From contig JAOWBW010000269.1 in assembly GCA_026119855.1 (NCBI GenBank), positions 806,001 to 870,000 of the forward strand: DNA of 64,000 nt, in the 5' to 3' direction. This document shows, piece after piece, positions 1 through 10,591 of this stretch. Position 1 is the stretch's first letter. Each line of letters opens with the position of its first letter. The position numbers and the translations under genes were made by a program. The notes under the pieces are model-generated. The model worked only from the letters and a program-made list of their open reading frames with translations. It searched no databases and was not told where the DNA came from. This DNA is from Campanula takesimana. Lineage: Eukaryota; Streptophyta; Magnoliopsida; Asterales; Campanulaceae.

Positions 1-3000
1 CAGGCACGACCTTCAAGAATAATGTTGACCATATTGGCAAACATCAATCTCGAAGTGAAGACATAATGGTCAGCACGCTGTCGTGGGTGAAACATCAGCA
101 GTGTCAATGAAAGAGCAGTTGATTTGACAAGGTAGAGCAGTCCACGAAAGTCAGTAGCCCAGAGCTCAAGTACTTCATAAAGTTTATTATTGATCATCAA
201 GCATCTTCTCATCCAACCATTGGTTGTGATGCAGACTTCCTTAGGAGATAGACCATGTAGATGGACTTTACCACCTACTTTCAATTTACCAGGTAAGCAG
301 TGAAGTGGTTCATAAACTGGAGCTTTCTTCTTCAGCTTAGAGACCTGGGGAGTCTTCCCTTTTCTCCTGTCAAATTTTACCTTGAACCAAGGCATAAAGA
401 CCAATTTCTCACTGGCTGAGGAACCAGCAAGGAAAGGATGCTTGGTGTAATGGGGATGTTCTTTGGCAAATGGAAAAGGAATTCTCTGTAGAGTAGATCG
501 GAAAGTCATGATCGGCTGATGAGGAGTAAATAATGGTCTGCCAAACCTGTCAGTTGGAATGGAGACACTGGTTGTGTACCAGTTAGAGCTTATTATCTCC
601 TTGTAGTGAAGTGAATAGTTATACTCAGGAGGTAGAGCAGAGTCATTGTCATCTTCATCCTCAACTGCTGGCAGCTCTACATAATCATCAGGATCTATTT
701 CGTCTAAGCTTTCCTCATCAGCAGCAGCATCAACAGCATCAGCGTCAGGATGTACTTCAGAAGCTTGTAAAAGAAGAGGTTCCTCAGGAGCAAATAAAGC
801 ATCCTGAAGTTCCTCAAATTGAAGATCAGCAGCAATCATTACATCAATGCCAGTAGTGTTGTCAGCAGTTCCTCCTCCCAATTCAATAACCTCTCTCAAA
901 CCAGTAGGTGCAACAAAGATTACATCAATAGAGATAGAGGCTGGAATAATATCAGCAGTTGCTGGAATGTTCTGAGTGTCAGCAGTTGACTCAGAATGAT
1001 GAGTGTCTGAAGTTGGCTCATCGGCAGGATCAGCAAGTACTCCTCCTAAAATCGGCAATTCTTCAACAACAACTTCAACAACAACTTGAGTGTCAATAGT
1101 TTGCTCAAGTGATGCAAGTTAGTCTTCCTTTAAGATTTCTTCAATCAGAGGTTGAGTTTCCATAGTTTCCTCAACTTGATTAACCAGGTACTCATCAGCA
1201 GTATTGGTTTCATCAGCAGGTTGAGTGTCTGAAGTTATCTCAACAATCTGTTCGACAGATTTATCAGCAGATCCTTTGTCAGTAGAGCCATCACTAGCTA
1301 AAACTGAGTCAGCGAAGGCTTTAGCAGATGATACAGTAGCTGGAATTGTAGTAACCTGATCAGAAGAGGGCTTCTTGAAGATTATGCTAATCGACATCTT
1401 GTCATACTCACCGATTGAGTCAGAGGAAGTGGGAGTGTCACCAGCAGCTTTGTGAGCACATACAAAGTTAGCAACATCAACAGAGCTACTGGGAGAAGGA
1501 ATAAGAGTAATTGCTGGAGTAGGAACTGGTTCAGAAACAGAGGTAGATGCTGGAGCAGAAGCAGCTCTAGCCTTGATAATGGCTTCTGAATTGTTCAGCA
1601 GATTCAGGGTTATCCTCTGCACATTTTTCACAAATTGAGTGGCTTGAGCACTGTCATCCAATCTTTCACTATCATTGTATTTTAGCAAATCATCCTCATC
1701 TTCTGGTCTTCCCAACTGGTAGGGATCTTGTTCATCAAAGTTCATCAGCTAGTTGAAGACTGAGGCATAAGGAACCCAGATATCTTGTACCATCAGATCC
1801 TGTCTGATCCTATCTTGAAACAGATAGACGTGATTCCAAGGAAGAGGTAACAAGTCAAAATACCTTCTAAAATTTAGCCTTAGCTCTGCTTTAGGCAACC
1901 TCTGAAATCTTTGAAGAGGTACAAAATTCTCTTTATATATATCAGTGAGATTGTTCAGACTTTTATAGTCAACATAATCAGCACGGTTTCCAGGTGGAAC
2001 TTGCTCTTTTCTTTCCTTATGAAACCGAAGCAACCGGTGAACAAAAATGATGGAGATGATCAATAAGAAACACACAGTTCTTCGATAAGACCTTATTGGT
2101 GAATGACCAATGGTTTTTGAAGAAGATGTGAAATGTGGGGTTCCTGATCGGCTTGCATTTTCTAACAAACAATCCAGAGGCTACATTAGCAGCAGCATGG
2201 AGCTCAAGCAAGTAAGTTAGATCTAGAATACCTTTCTGAAGTGGAACTCTTACTTTTATGTCAGATTCAATTAGACTCCTTCTCACAGCCATTTCATCAG
2301 CAACATCGGGTTTAGACTTGATAACCACAGAGGGAGCAGTAAGTGTTGCACCGGCAAGAAGAGATGGTGCAAACTTGATCTGCTTAGCTCTTGGATCGGT
2401 AGAAGGAATTTGAGATGAAGGAATTTGTGCAGCAATAGACTTTGGCTTTTGAGCAGCAGAAGGTTCATCAACAGACGCAACCTTTGACTTTTTGACTTGG
2501 GCTTTATCGGTAGCCTTGACCAGTTTTATTTTCTTGGGAGCTGCAGGAGTGGAATCAGCTAGAATCCTGTCGGTAGATGGAGCAGGAGTAGAAACATCGG
2601 TAGGAGCAACAACAGCAACCTTAGCAACTTTCTTTGCCTTCATTTTCTTTGGAGTACCAGCAGCTGGAATAACTACTGTGCCGGTAGATGCTTTCTTGGT
2701 GATCCTATTCCAATAGGTAAGTTTGAAGGATTTAAGCTTGTCAAAATCAAAACTTGGAGGTACTGGAGAAGCTCTAACGATTTCTGAGTTGTGCCTCAAA
2801 ATGGTGCTAATCAGCATGTAATGACATCCCTTTCCAGGGTTAGCCTTGTTCTTTCTTCTATCCTCTTTCCATTTAACAGCAACAATGGCAATGACCCTAA
2901 ACAGGTAGGCACACAAGTTGAATTCTTCTTGAAACACAATGGTAGCCATTGCTTCAAACTGTACATCGGTCACATGGCTGTGAGAGCTAGACCTTCAAAC

Positions 3001-3453
3001 TAAGCATCTATCAACAATCTCAGCAAGAGCATAGAATCTCCTTCTGTAATGAGCCTTCAAGTGGTTATCCCCACTTTGCCTAAGATCGGCTCCCCTCATA
3101 AGGTTCCATGCCTTGTCCAAGGTCACATCGTCAGTAATACCAGTTACTCCTCCACTTCCAAGGAGTGGGAAAACGGCAGAAATAGAGGATGGAGTGATGG
3201 AGATAGAAATGCCAGGAACTGTAGAATTGATGGAAACGAAGGTAAAAGAATCATTTAGGGCAGTGATGACCTCTGAGTTGAAGAACAACTCTTGCACTTG
3301 ATTCAGAAAGATGAATTCAATTCCAGTCGGAGTGATGAATGAGTCGAGTAGAGAACCAATCAACAAATTCTTCAAGAAATCCCCGTCGGTTGAGTCTTCG
3401 AAGAACGCGAAGTCAACGTAACCTCCATAGATATCTTTCTCATTGCTAGACAT
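1..3453 (-). pseudogene. Large accessory ORF downstream of copia pol (function unknown), degenerate, runs off window
   Basis: I do not recognise this protein. Translation from ATG at 3,453 (MSSNEKDIYGGYVDF) continues to the window edge, about 1,150 codons, broken only by in-frame TGA at 2,995-2,997, a frameshift near 2,040, TAG at 1,749-1,751 and TAA at 1,119-1,121. The part from 1,118 to the edge is fully open. There is an N-terminal folded-looking region (to about 2,750), a basic Lys/Ala/Pro-rich linker (about 2,700-2,380), a second folded-looking region (about 2,300-1,750), a long acidic Ser/Thr/Ala-rich low-complexity stretch (about 1,700-620), and a C-terminal Trp/Pro/Tyr-rich folded-looking region from about 600 that is cut by the edge. 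I see no signal peptide or transmembrane helix, so an envelope role is not supported by sequence even though the position matches the env-like ORF of Sireviruses. The ORF has its own promoter-like region and a 5' UTR intron. Confidence 0.6.
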
Positions 3454-3456
3454 TAT

Positions 3457-3690
3457 CTGCAAAATCACTCAAGAAATCTCACAAGTTAAAATCAATTAGA
3501 TTCAAAATAAATTTGAAATACAAGTGTAAGATCATCAAATATTTACCAGAGAATAAAGTATGATCTATTGAGGAATGGTATGAAATACAATGATGAAGAT
3601 GATTGATTACAAGAAACAGTGAGAGTTCAGGAGAGAATGAGGAGCGAAAAGGAGAAGAAGAGTTTCAAGTGAAGCTTTTATATGTTATGG
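3457..3690 (-). promoter_or_regulatory. TATA box and intron-containing 5' UTR of the accessory ORF
   Basis: On the minus strand a TATA box (CATATAAAAG, about 3,674-3,684) lies about 225 bp upstream of the start codon. About 30 bp downstream begins a CT-rich leader typical of plant 5' UTRs. A good donor (CTG|GTAAAT, GT at 3,546-3,545) and acceptor (TTTTGCAG|AT, AG at 3,458-3,457) define a 90-nt T-rich intron ending 3 nt before the ATG at 3,453. This is the arrangement of an ordinary plant RNA polymerase II gene, not of an ORF translated from LTR-driven genomic RNA. Confidence 0.55.
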
Positions 3691-4129
3691 AAGAGAGTGA
3701 ATAGGAAGGGTTTGCATGGGGAAAAGAGAAATAATGAGGAGTTTAACTGTAGCGAATAACTCGGAGAACGTGCGCACACAATGAATTAAATGCGCGAACC
3801 GTACGATTAAGTATAGACGGTTAAACTTAGGAGAAAGAAAGGGTATAAACGGCAACAATAATATTTAAAATTTACCTTTCTGATTTATCACAAGAATTTG
3901 GGATAAATCTTTGACACGGTTTGGGTAAGGTGGTGCATACATGTGTCAGAGAGGTGGTGTGACCGATTTTACCTTTTATTTGACTTTACTTACGTCATGT
4001 GTCAGAGAATCCTTATCCGTTAAGGGAAGATCTACCGATGAATTTTGAATTTTGAAAATCAGCAAGACTTTTTTTATACTTTGCTGATTAGATCGGCAGA
4101 CTAACACAAGTAACAAAGTTAGCACAGTT
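3691..4129. other. Spacer between copia pol and accessory-ORF promoter
   Basis: About 440 bp with stops in all frames and moderate AT content. It probably contains the upstream promoter region of the accessory ORF and the 3' flank of pol. I see no repeat, structured motif or ORF I can support. Confidence 0.5.
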
Positions 4130-5931
4130 TTAACCAAAGAAATCAATCATACCTAGTTCACCTCTGTGGAATTCAAATCTTTTCTGATCTAAGGGCTTAG
4201 TCAGTATGTCTGCTCTTTGGAAATCTGTACGAACCTTGAGCAGCACAACATTTCCCTTTTCTACATGTTCCTTCAAAAAGTGGTATTTGATGTCTATGTG
4301 CTTGGTTTTGGAGTGCATGACCGGATTGTTTGATACTGAGATAGCAGATTGATTGTCACAGTAATTGGGACAAACTTGAGATGGAATTTTATAGTCAACC
4401 AACTGCTGCTTCATCCAAAGGATTTATGAACAGCAACTGCTGGCAGCTATGTACTCAGCTTCAGTAGTGGAAGTGGAAATTGATGCTTGCTTCTTACAAG
4501 ACCAAGATACCAACCGATCACCAAGAAACTGGCATGTTCCACTTGTACTTTTCCTAGTCACCTTACAAGCTTCAAAATCTGCATCTGAATAACCTATCAG
4601 ATTAAAAGATGAATCTCTAGCATACCATAATCCAAGATTAGCAGAACCACATAAGTATTTAATAATGCGTTTTACAGCCTACAGATGGGATTCCCTTGGG
4701 CCAGCTTGAAACCTGGCACATACACAAACAGCAAACATGATATCTGGCCTACTGGTAGTTAGATAGAGAAGTGAGCCAATCATACCTCAGTAAACAGTCA
4801 TATCTACCTTTTTACCAGACTTATCCTTATCTAAATGGATGTTAGTGCCCATTGGTGTGCTTTGAGAGTGAGCATTGTCAAAGCCAAACTTCTTGATAAG
4901 TTCTTTAGCATACTTGGCTTGACTGATGAAAATTCCTTCATTGGTTTGTTTGACTTGAAGTCCAAGGAAATATGTTAATTCACCCATCATGCTCATCTCG
5001 AACTTGCTCTGCATTAGTTTCTCAAATCTCTTGCAAAGTGATTCATTAGTAGATCCAAAAATAATATCATCGACATATATTTGAACAAATAATGAATGAC
5101 CCTTATGCTTGGCAATAAATAAAGTAGTATCTATTTTACCTCGTGTGAAACCTAAGATATCACTAAGAACGAACTTAGAAAGGGTTTCATACCATGCCCT
5201 TGGAGCTTGCTTCAAGCCATAGAGAACTTTCTTCAATCGGTAGACATGATTAGGCTTTTTAGAGTCCTCAAACCCAGGTGGTTGTTCAACATAAACAAGT
5301 TCTTTTCTCCATTCAAGAAGGCACTTTTCACGTCCATCTGATATAACTTGAATTCTTTGAAGGCAGCATAGGCTAAGAAGAGTCTTATAGCTTCTAATCT
5401 TGCAACAGGAGCGAATGTCTCATCGTAGTCAATCCCTTCTTTTTGTCGGTAGCCTTTTACAACTAACCTTGCTTTGTTTCTAGTGATATTCCCAGCTTCA
5501 TCCAACTTATTCCTGTAGACCCACTTTGTACCAATAACTTGCTGAGTAGTTAGTCTCGGCACAAGTTCCCATACTTTGTATCTTTCAAACTGATTCAGTT
5601 CCTCTTGTATGGCTTCAACCCAACCAGGATCAGCAAGAGCTTCTTCAGTCTTCTTTGGTTCTATATTGGAAACCATAGCAGATGAGAAGAGACTTTCATC
5701 AAATGCCTTGCTAAGGTTTCTTGTCAGTCTGGGACCAAATACATCACCAATCACATTTTCTAGTGGATGATCACGAACTACTCTAACTTCTCTTAGCACA
5801 TTATGTCTTACTGACTCTTGTTGTAAAGATTCTAGAGGAGGATCATCGTTAGCATATGGTAGAAGGGAAGAAGAGTTTTGAGTGATAGGTGGGTGAGAAC
5901 TTGAAGGGTTAGGTCTTATGACAGAAATTGG
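4130..5931 (-). pseudogene. pol: Copia-1 reverse transcriptase and RNase H
   Basis: The N-terminal RT block (5,799-5,233) carries the conserved copia signature around GTKWVYRNKLDEAG, YRQKEGIDYDETFAPV and QMDVKSAFLNG. The frame then shifts near 5,235. The C-terminal block (5,236-4,787) has KKVLYGLKQAPRAWYE and the catalytic YVDD (IYVDDIIFGSTN, about 5,065). After a TGA-type break at about 4,785 come the RNase H pieces: DADFEACKVTRKSTSG, STTEAEYIAASSC, a TAA near 4,420, then the terminal block 4,414-4,130 with YCDNQSAISVSNNP and RADILTKPLDQKRF. These enzymes copy the element RNA into DNA inside virus-like particles. At least three stops or frameshifts make this copy non-functional. Confidence 0.85.
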
Positions 5932-7776
5932 TTAAGGGCTAGATCTGTCTTCAGGATGATCAGCAGAGTTTTCATCAGCAAACGGATTATGAAAGTTATC
6001 GGTATGATCATGTTCTGCCGATGATGGGAAGTATTGAGTATCTGCTAGTTCTTTTACTGAAATAACTGGATCAGCAGCTGGTACTTGACCTGCAGGGTTA
6101 GAATTACTGGATTCACCTGTCTCTTGAACACTAAAGGCATTAGTACTATTTGGAGCCTTATCAGACTCTAACAAATCAAATTCATCAAAGGTTACATGAA
6201 CAGATTCAACAATTTTTAAAAGTTTCTTATCGAAAACTCGAAAGGCCTTACTATGTTTGGCGTATCCAACAAAGATTCATTCATCAGCTTTCTCATCAAA
6301 TTTACCTCTGTTCTCCTTACCGTTGTAAAGCACATAACATTTGCAGCCGAATATTTTGAAGAATCCAATGTTGGGCATTCTGCCTGTCTAGAGTTCATAA
6401 GGAGTCTTGTTATGGAATTTGTTGATAAGAGATCTGTTCTGAGTGAAGCAGGCGGTATTGATGGATTCAGCCCAAAAGTACTTCAGCAGCCTAGCTTCAG
6501 CAATCATGGTTTTACCAGCTTCTATAAGTGTTCTGTTCTTTCTCTCAACGACACCATTTTTTGTGGTGTACCGGCAGCTGAGATGTTGTGGTCTATGCCA
6601 TGATCATCACAGTACTGAGCAATACCATTGTTCTTGAATTCAGTGCCGTTGTCTGATCTCATACTGATGATATCGCTTTCTTTCTGGGTCTGTAATAGTC
6701 TGAATAACTTGGTAGCAACGGCATAGGTGTCATCTTTGTGACTGAAGGTTTCCACCCAAGTATATCTAGAGAAATCATCTACTACAACCAAGGTGTATCT
6801 ACTTCCCCCAATACTTACTGTAGTTGTGGGGCCAAATAGATCTATATGTAGCAATTGAAGGCACTTAGATGTTGACATGCAAGGCTTACTGTGGAAAGAT
6901 GACTTGTGTTTGTATTCCAAGCTGACAGGCCTTGCATTTTGTTTCCTTGATCAGCAGACACTTGAGGTAGACCGGTTACCAGATTTGAAATATCAAGTTT
7001 AGATAGGTATTTGAACTTCAAGTGGGTGAGTCTCTTGTGCCATAGCCATGAGTTCTCACTGATGTTCTTAGCTACAAAACAAACATTAGCAATATCAGTA
7101 ACAGCACTTAAATCTACTGCATAAAGTTTACCTTTACGTTTGGCAGTGAGAAGAGTTTCGTTGGAAGCAATGTCTTTCACATAGCAACTGGAAGTAGTAA
7201 ATACACATTGCATCCCTCTATCACAGAATTGTGATATTGAAAGAAGGTTGTGTTTCAAACCATCAACTAGAGAGACCTTCTGTACAGTAACTGCACCTCT
7301 CTTGATGGTACCAATACCGATGATTTTTCCTTTGGCATTATCACCGAAAACAACTGGGGGACCTGATGCTTCAATAATATCGGCAAGTAGATCTGCAAAT
7401 CCTGTCATGTGCCCTTGAACAGCCACTATCTAGAATCCACAAATCCTTCCTTGCACCAGTTGAGGCCATGAAGAATTCCTAAAATAAAACAGTATGCTTA
7501 TGGTCCCCCTTATTCTTGGGTCCGAGGGTTAGTTCCTCTTTGGCAACCATACCTGGCCACCACATGAGAGTAAAACCTCAGTGGGTCCAGATAGGTGCTT
7601 CAAGAGGCATTCATGAGCCTTGTGACCATAATCAGAACAATTAGAACATCTCACTTGACTGATAGGCTATGGAGTCGGTAGAACATCATTTTGTTTAGTC
7701 AGTGCATCGGAAGAACTCGAGGATTGAGCAGGCGTAAACTTAGTAGGTTTGAAGGTGCTAGTGTTGCCTTTCTTTC
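5932..7776 (-). pseudogene. pol: Copia-1 gag tail, protease and integrase
   Basis: The segment starts at the Tat-A junction with the end of gag, including a second zinc knuckle (CSNCSDYGHKAHEC, about 7,655-7,610). The protease active-site region (WILDSGCS) is visible near 7,440 but a one-base insertion directly after it shifts frame. Then come the pre-integrase zinc region (LWHKRLTHLKFKYLSKL, about 7,050) and the integrase core (HIDLFGP, MRSDNGTEF), with frameshifts at about 6,900 and again at about 6,560 just before the third catalytic residue. A linker rich in Ser/Asp/Pro (6,174-5,932) leads into RT. It is recognisable but broken in at least four places. Confidence 0.8.
7772..7776. repeat. 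Target site duplication of Tat-A, left copy (CTTTC)
   Basis: The five bases directly before the TG of the left LTR are CTTTC, identical to the five bases directly after the CA of the right LTR (36,273-36,277). This is the 5-bp staggered-cut duplication left by an LTR-element integrase and fixes the ends of Tat-A. Confidence 0.97.
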
Positions 7777-8764
7777 TGTAGATACCCCCGGGGAACCACG
7801 GCTTTAGGCTCGAGCGCGTGAGTTACCCTAGGATGTCAAACTTGTTTTAGAGTCGCCACCTATGTTTTGAGGAACATAAGAAAAACCTATTGATTATAGC
7901 CTAAGTTTGATTACGAAAACAGAGATTCTTTGTTTTGAGGTTCAGGGGTTAGATTACGAGATGGGAAGTACCGAAACACCCATCTCGCCCAACTTAAGTT
8001 GGTCTTGCTTGATCAAAATCTACATGAATGAAAATGTTCTTCTTCTTCTTCTTTAAGTCATAAAAAGGGGGGTTTAAAATATGATTTGGAATGTAGGAGA
8101 TAACCCCTTAACCAACCTCAATGAGATGAGGTGATCATTAGAGTCATGTCCCAAAATGATTTGGGTGATTGCACATTTGATTAAAGTAAAAGAAAGAGAG
8201 GAGATGAAGTAGAAAAGAAAGGAAAGGAAAATATGGACTTTTACCTACAATTTGAAGAACTTCAAATGTTGCTTGATGAGATCCTTGGAGAACCTTTAGA
8301 AAGTGATTTTTGTATAGTTTTTGTAAGTTCAATCTTCGGTCTAAGTTTTTGATCCTTGAAAAATGGAGGTAAAGAGAGGTTTTTATAGGTGAAAGAGAGG
8401 TGTTTTTGGTGCCAAAACTCAGTCACCAAGAAATCATTCCCGGGCAAAATCCTGTAAATTGAGCAAGGGAGAGAATCCTGGCCAAAAATCTGTAACTGAC
8501 GCCTAGAGGCGCGCGATTCCTGCTTTGGGGGCGGGAGGCGCGCGCGCCTGGCTCCTCCTGTCGGAGGCGCGCGACTCAGAGAAGGCAATTTTGACAGAAT
8601 GGACTAGAAAGTCAGCCCTGTCATTCAGTTTAGTCCCTAGACTTAACGAAGTCAGTCAGGAACTTAATGGAAGTCACAAAAACTAACGAGAAACACTTAA
8701 AATAGGGAGAAACACAAGATCAAATGTGCAATCGGGGTGAGCGGTCGAAGGCGAGGTGTCTACA
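7777..8764 (-). repeat. Tat-A 3' LTR (left copy)
   Basis: A 988-bp LTR starting TGTAGATACCCCCGGGG and ending GGTGTCTACA. On the minus strand a TATA box (CCTATAAAAACC, 8,380-8,391) marks the promoter. Three CpG-rich palindromes lie 120-190 bp upstream of it. It differs from the right copy mostly by scattered substitutions and a short indel cluster near 8,200. Confidence 0.95.
8505..8576. promoter_or_regulatory. Triple GC palindrome array in Tat-A LTR
   Basis: Three GGCGCGCG-type palindromes have centres near 8,512, 8,542 and 8,570, about 28-31 bp apart. The middle one, AGGCGCGCGCGCCT (8,536-8,549), is a perfect 14-bp palindrome. They lie upstream of the minus-strand TATA box. Matching arrays occur in the other LTR, in the element leader and at the ORF X promoter. 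Confidence 0.7.
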
Positions 8765-8777
8765 GAGCCCCTCGGCG
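8765..8777 (-). other. Polypurine tract of Tat-A
   Basis: The minus-strand sequence CGCCGAGGGGCTC directly precedes the 3' LTR. It matches the tracts of Tat-B (21,041-21,054) and Tat-C (60,829-60,841), and is the expected primer for plus-strand DNA synthesis. Confidence 0.85.
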
Positions 8778-8959
8778 ACGTGGATTGCAAAGCAAAACGC
8801 GTCGACGAAAGTTAAAAACACCCGCCGAGGACATCACCAAGAAAAGGCAAAGACTCGATGAAAGCAGGAATTTGAAATTGTGAGAGATAGTGGTGCGCTC
8901 CCTGTGCGAGCGGCTTTTGTTGATAGAGAGGGTGGCATGATCCGTTAGGTGAACCTGCC
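8778..8959. other. Tat-A 3' untranslated spacer
   Basis: About 180 bp between polypurine tract and tandem repeats, without ORF. A short inverted repeat (CGACG near 8,777 and CGTCG near 8,803) could form a weak hairpin next to the tract. Otherwise I see nothing. Confidence 0.4.
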
Positions 8960-10015
8960 GGCTGAATGTTTTGAATGAGGCCGTTAGTGAACCTTTTGAT
9001 GAATCCGTTAGTGAACCTTTTGATGAATCCGTTAGTGAACCCTTGTTGACGAATCCGTTAGTGAATTCGCTTGATGAATCCGTTAGTGAATCCCTTGGAT
9101 GAGTCCGTTGGTGAACCCTTGTTGACGAATCCGTTAGTGAATCCGCTTGATGAATCCGTTAGTGAATCCCTTGGATGAGTCCGTTGGTGAACCCTTGTTG
9201 ACGAATCCGTTAGTGAATCCGTTTGATGAATCCGTTAGTGAATCCCTTGGATGAGTCCGTTGGTGAACCCTTATTGACGAATCCGTTAGTGAATCCGCTT
9301 GATGAATCCGTTAGTGAATCCCTTGGATGAGTCCGTTGGTGAACCCTTGTTGATGAATCCGTTAGTGAATCCGTTTGATGAATCCGTTAGTGAATCCCTT
9401 GGATGAGTCCGTTGGTGAACCCTTGTTGACGAATCCGTTAGTGAATTCGCTTGATGAATCCGTTTGTGAATCCCTTGGATGAGTCCGTTGGTGAACCCTT
9501 GTTGACGAATCCCTTAGTGAATCCGCTTGATGAATCCGTTAGTGAATCCCTTGGATGAGTCCGTTGGTGAACCCTTGTTGACGAATCCGTTAGTGAATCC
9601 GTTGGATGAGTCCGTTGGTGAACCCTTGTTGACGAATCCGTTAGTGAATCCGCTTGATGAATCCGTTAGTGAATCCCTTGGATGAGTCCGTTGGTGAACC
9701 CTTGTTGACGAATCCGTTAGTGAATTCGCTTGATGAATCCGTTTGTGAATCCCTTGGATGAGTCCGTTGGTGAACCCTTGTTGACGAATCCCTTAGTGAA
9801 TCCGCTTGATGAATCCGTTAGTGAATCCCTTGGATGAGTCCGTTGGTGAACCCTTGTTGACGAATCCGTTAGTGAATCCGTTGGATGAGTCCGTTGGTGA
9901 ACCCTTGTTGACGAATCCGTTAGTGAATCCGCTTGATGAATCCATTAGTGAATCCCTTGGATGAGTCCGTTGGTGAACCCTTGTTGACGAATCCGTTAGT
10001 GAATCCGCTTGATGA
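8960..10015. repeat. 76-bp tandem repeat array in Tat-A 3' region
   Basis: About 13 units of 76 bp (for example, TTGGATGAGTCC starts at 9,095 and again at 9,171). Each unit is built from three related sub-units of 24, 24 and 28 bp sharing the pattern GANGARTCCGTTRGTGAAYC, so it grew from a roughly 25-bp ancestor. Units are nearly identical. Tandem arrays between the coding region and the polypurine tract are known for Tat/Ogre elements and can seed satellites. Apparent ORFs here are repeat translations. Confidence 0.95.
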
Positions 10016-10360
10016 AATATTGCTTTGAAGTCTCGTGCCACTTGGAGTCCCACTTGACTTTTTGAATTGTGGGGTGCGGGCACAGTTGACCGCAACCAGA
10101 AAAATATTCCTGCTGGGGATGAAATGCTGAGATTGACTCTTGAGGGGGGTGTGGCACCCGTAACAGAACTTGGGGAGTTCTGAATCCGTGGGAGGACGGC
10201 CTACTTTTGAGTGGGAGTTTTTATCCTACTTTCAATTTTTGACATGCCTTAAGGGCGGACCGGAAGAAGGTGTGCCCAACTGGGTGTTCGAGGACAGGGG
10301 CTGTGCCTTGGTTTAGGCCAGAGATCTCTGACAAGGTCCTTTTCTGAGGTGATCTAGACC
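10016..10360. other. Tat-A spacer between repeats and ORF X promoter
   Basis: About 345 bp without a supportable ORF. Phrases such as CCTGCTGGGGATGA also occur in the Tat-B 3' region (about 21,270), suggesting shared ancestry of the two elements' 3' untranslated regions. Confidence 0.4.
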
Positions 10361-10364
10361 TGGG

Positions 10365-10500
10365 AGGCGCGCGCCTTCCTTTGTGGGATTGTGGCGCGCG
10401 CGCATTTGAGACTGCTGTCGGGTGGCGCGCGCGTCTGGGAGGCGAAATTCCGGGCTTGACATTTGCTGGCCAAAAGAAGCCCCAACAGCTATAATATCAT
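10365..10500 (+). promoter_or_regulatory. ORF X promoter in Tat-A: three GC palindromes plus TATA-like box
   Basis: Palindromes are centred near 10,370 (AGGCGCGCGCCT, perfect), 10,398 and 10,428, spaced 28-30 bp, the same sequence type and spacing as in the LTR. A TATA-like GCTATAATATC follows at about 10,488-10,498 and the ORF X start codon is at 10,592. The arrangement copies that of the LTR promoter but points the other way, so the cargo gene probably has its own transcription start. Confidence 0.55.
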
Positions 10501-10591
10501 CTTCTGTTCGACCACTTGATTCTCACAGCTCCTTTCTGCCATTTTTGAACATCATATTATTGCTTAACTTTGCTTGTGATCCACATTTTCC

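Larger units (their letters stand above)
1..7776 (-). mobile_element. Copia-1 (SIRE-like Ty1/copia), 3' portion: pol plus accessory ORF
   Basis: This is the downstream half of a minus-strand Ty1/copia element whose upstream half lies at 36,273-39,916. The two halves were split by the 28.5-kb Tat-A insertion, which is flanked by the 5-bp duplication CTTTC (7,772-7,776 and 36,273-36,277). If the insertion is removed, the gag reading frame continues across the junction without a shift. Going down the minus strand one finds the second gag zinc knuckle, protease remnant, integrase, reverse transcriptase, RNase H, a spacer of about 440 bp, then a long accessory ORF that runs off the window. The 3' LTR is not in the window. 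The SIRE-like assignment rests on the large coiled-coil gag, the tRNA-Met primer site, the IYVDDIIFGSTN motif in RT and an ORF downstream of pol. It is an inference from layout, not a tree. Confidence 0.85.

Noticed and set aside
1..3453. Envelope gene of the SIRE-like copia element
   Set aside because: Position fits, but I see no signal peptide, transmembrane helix or cleavage site. Left as an accessory ORF of unknown function.
8960..10015. Hammerhead-ribozyme-like phrase GATGAGTCCGTTGGTGAA in the 76-bp units
   Set aside because: It recalls the hammerhead core but lacks the CUGAUGA and GAAA strands and a proper stem II in every unit checked by eye.
9793..10095. 100-codon minus-strand frame in the 76-bp array
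   Set aside because: Translation of tandem repeats, no start context, no homology pattern.
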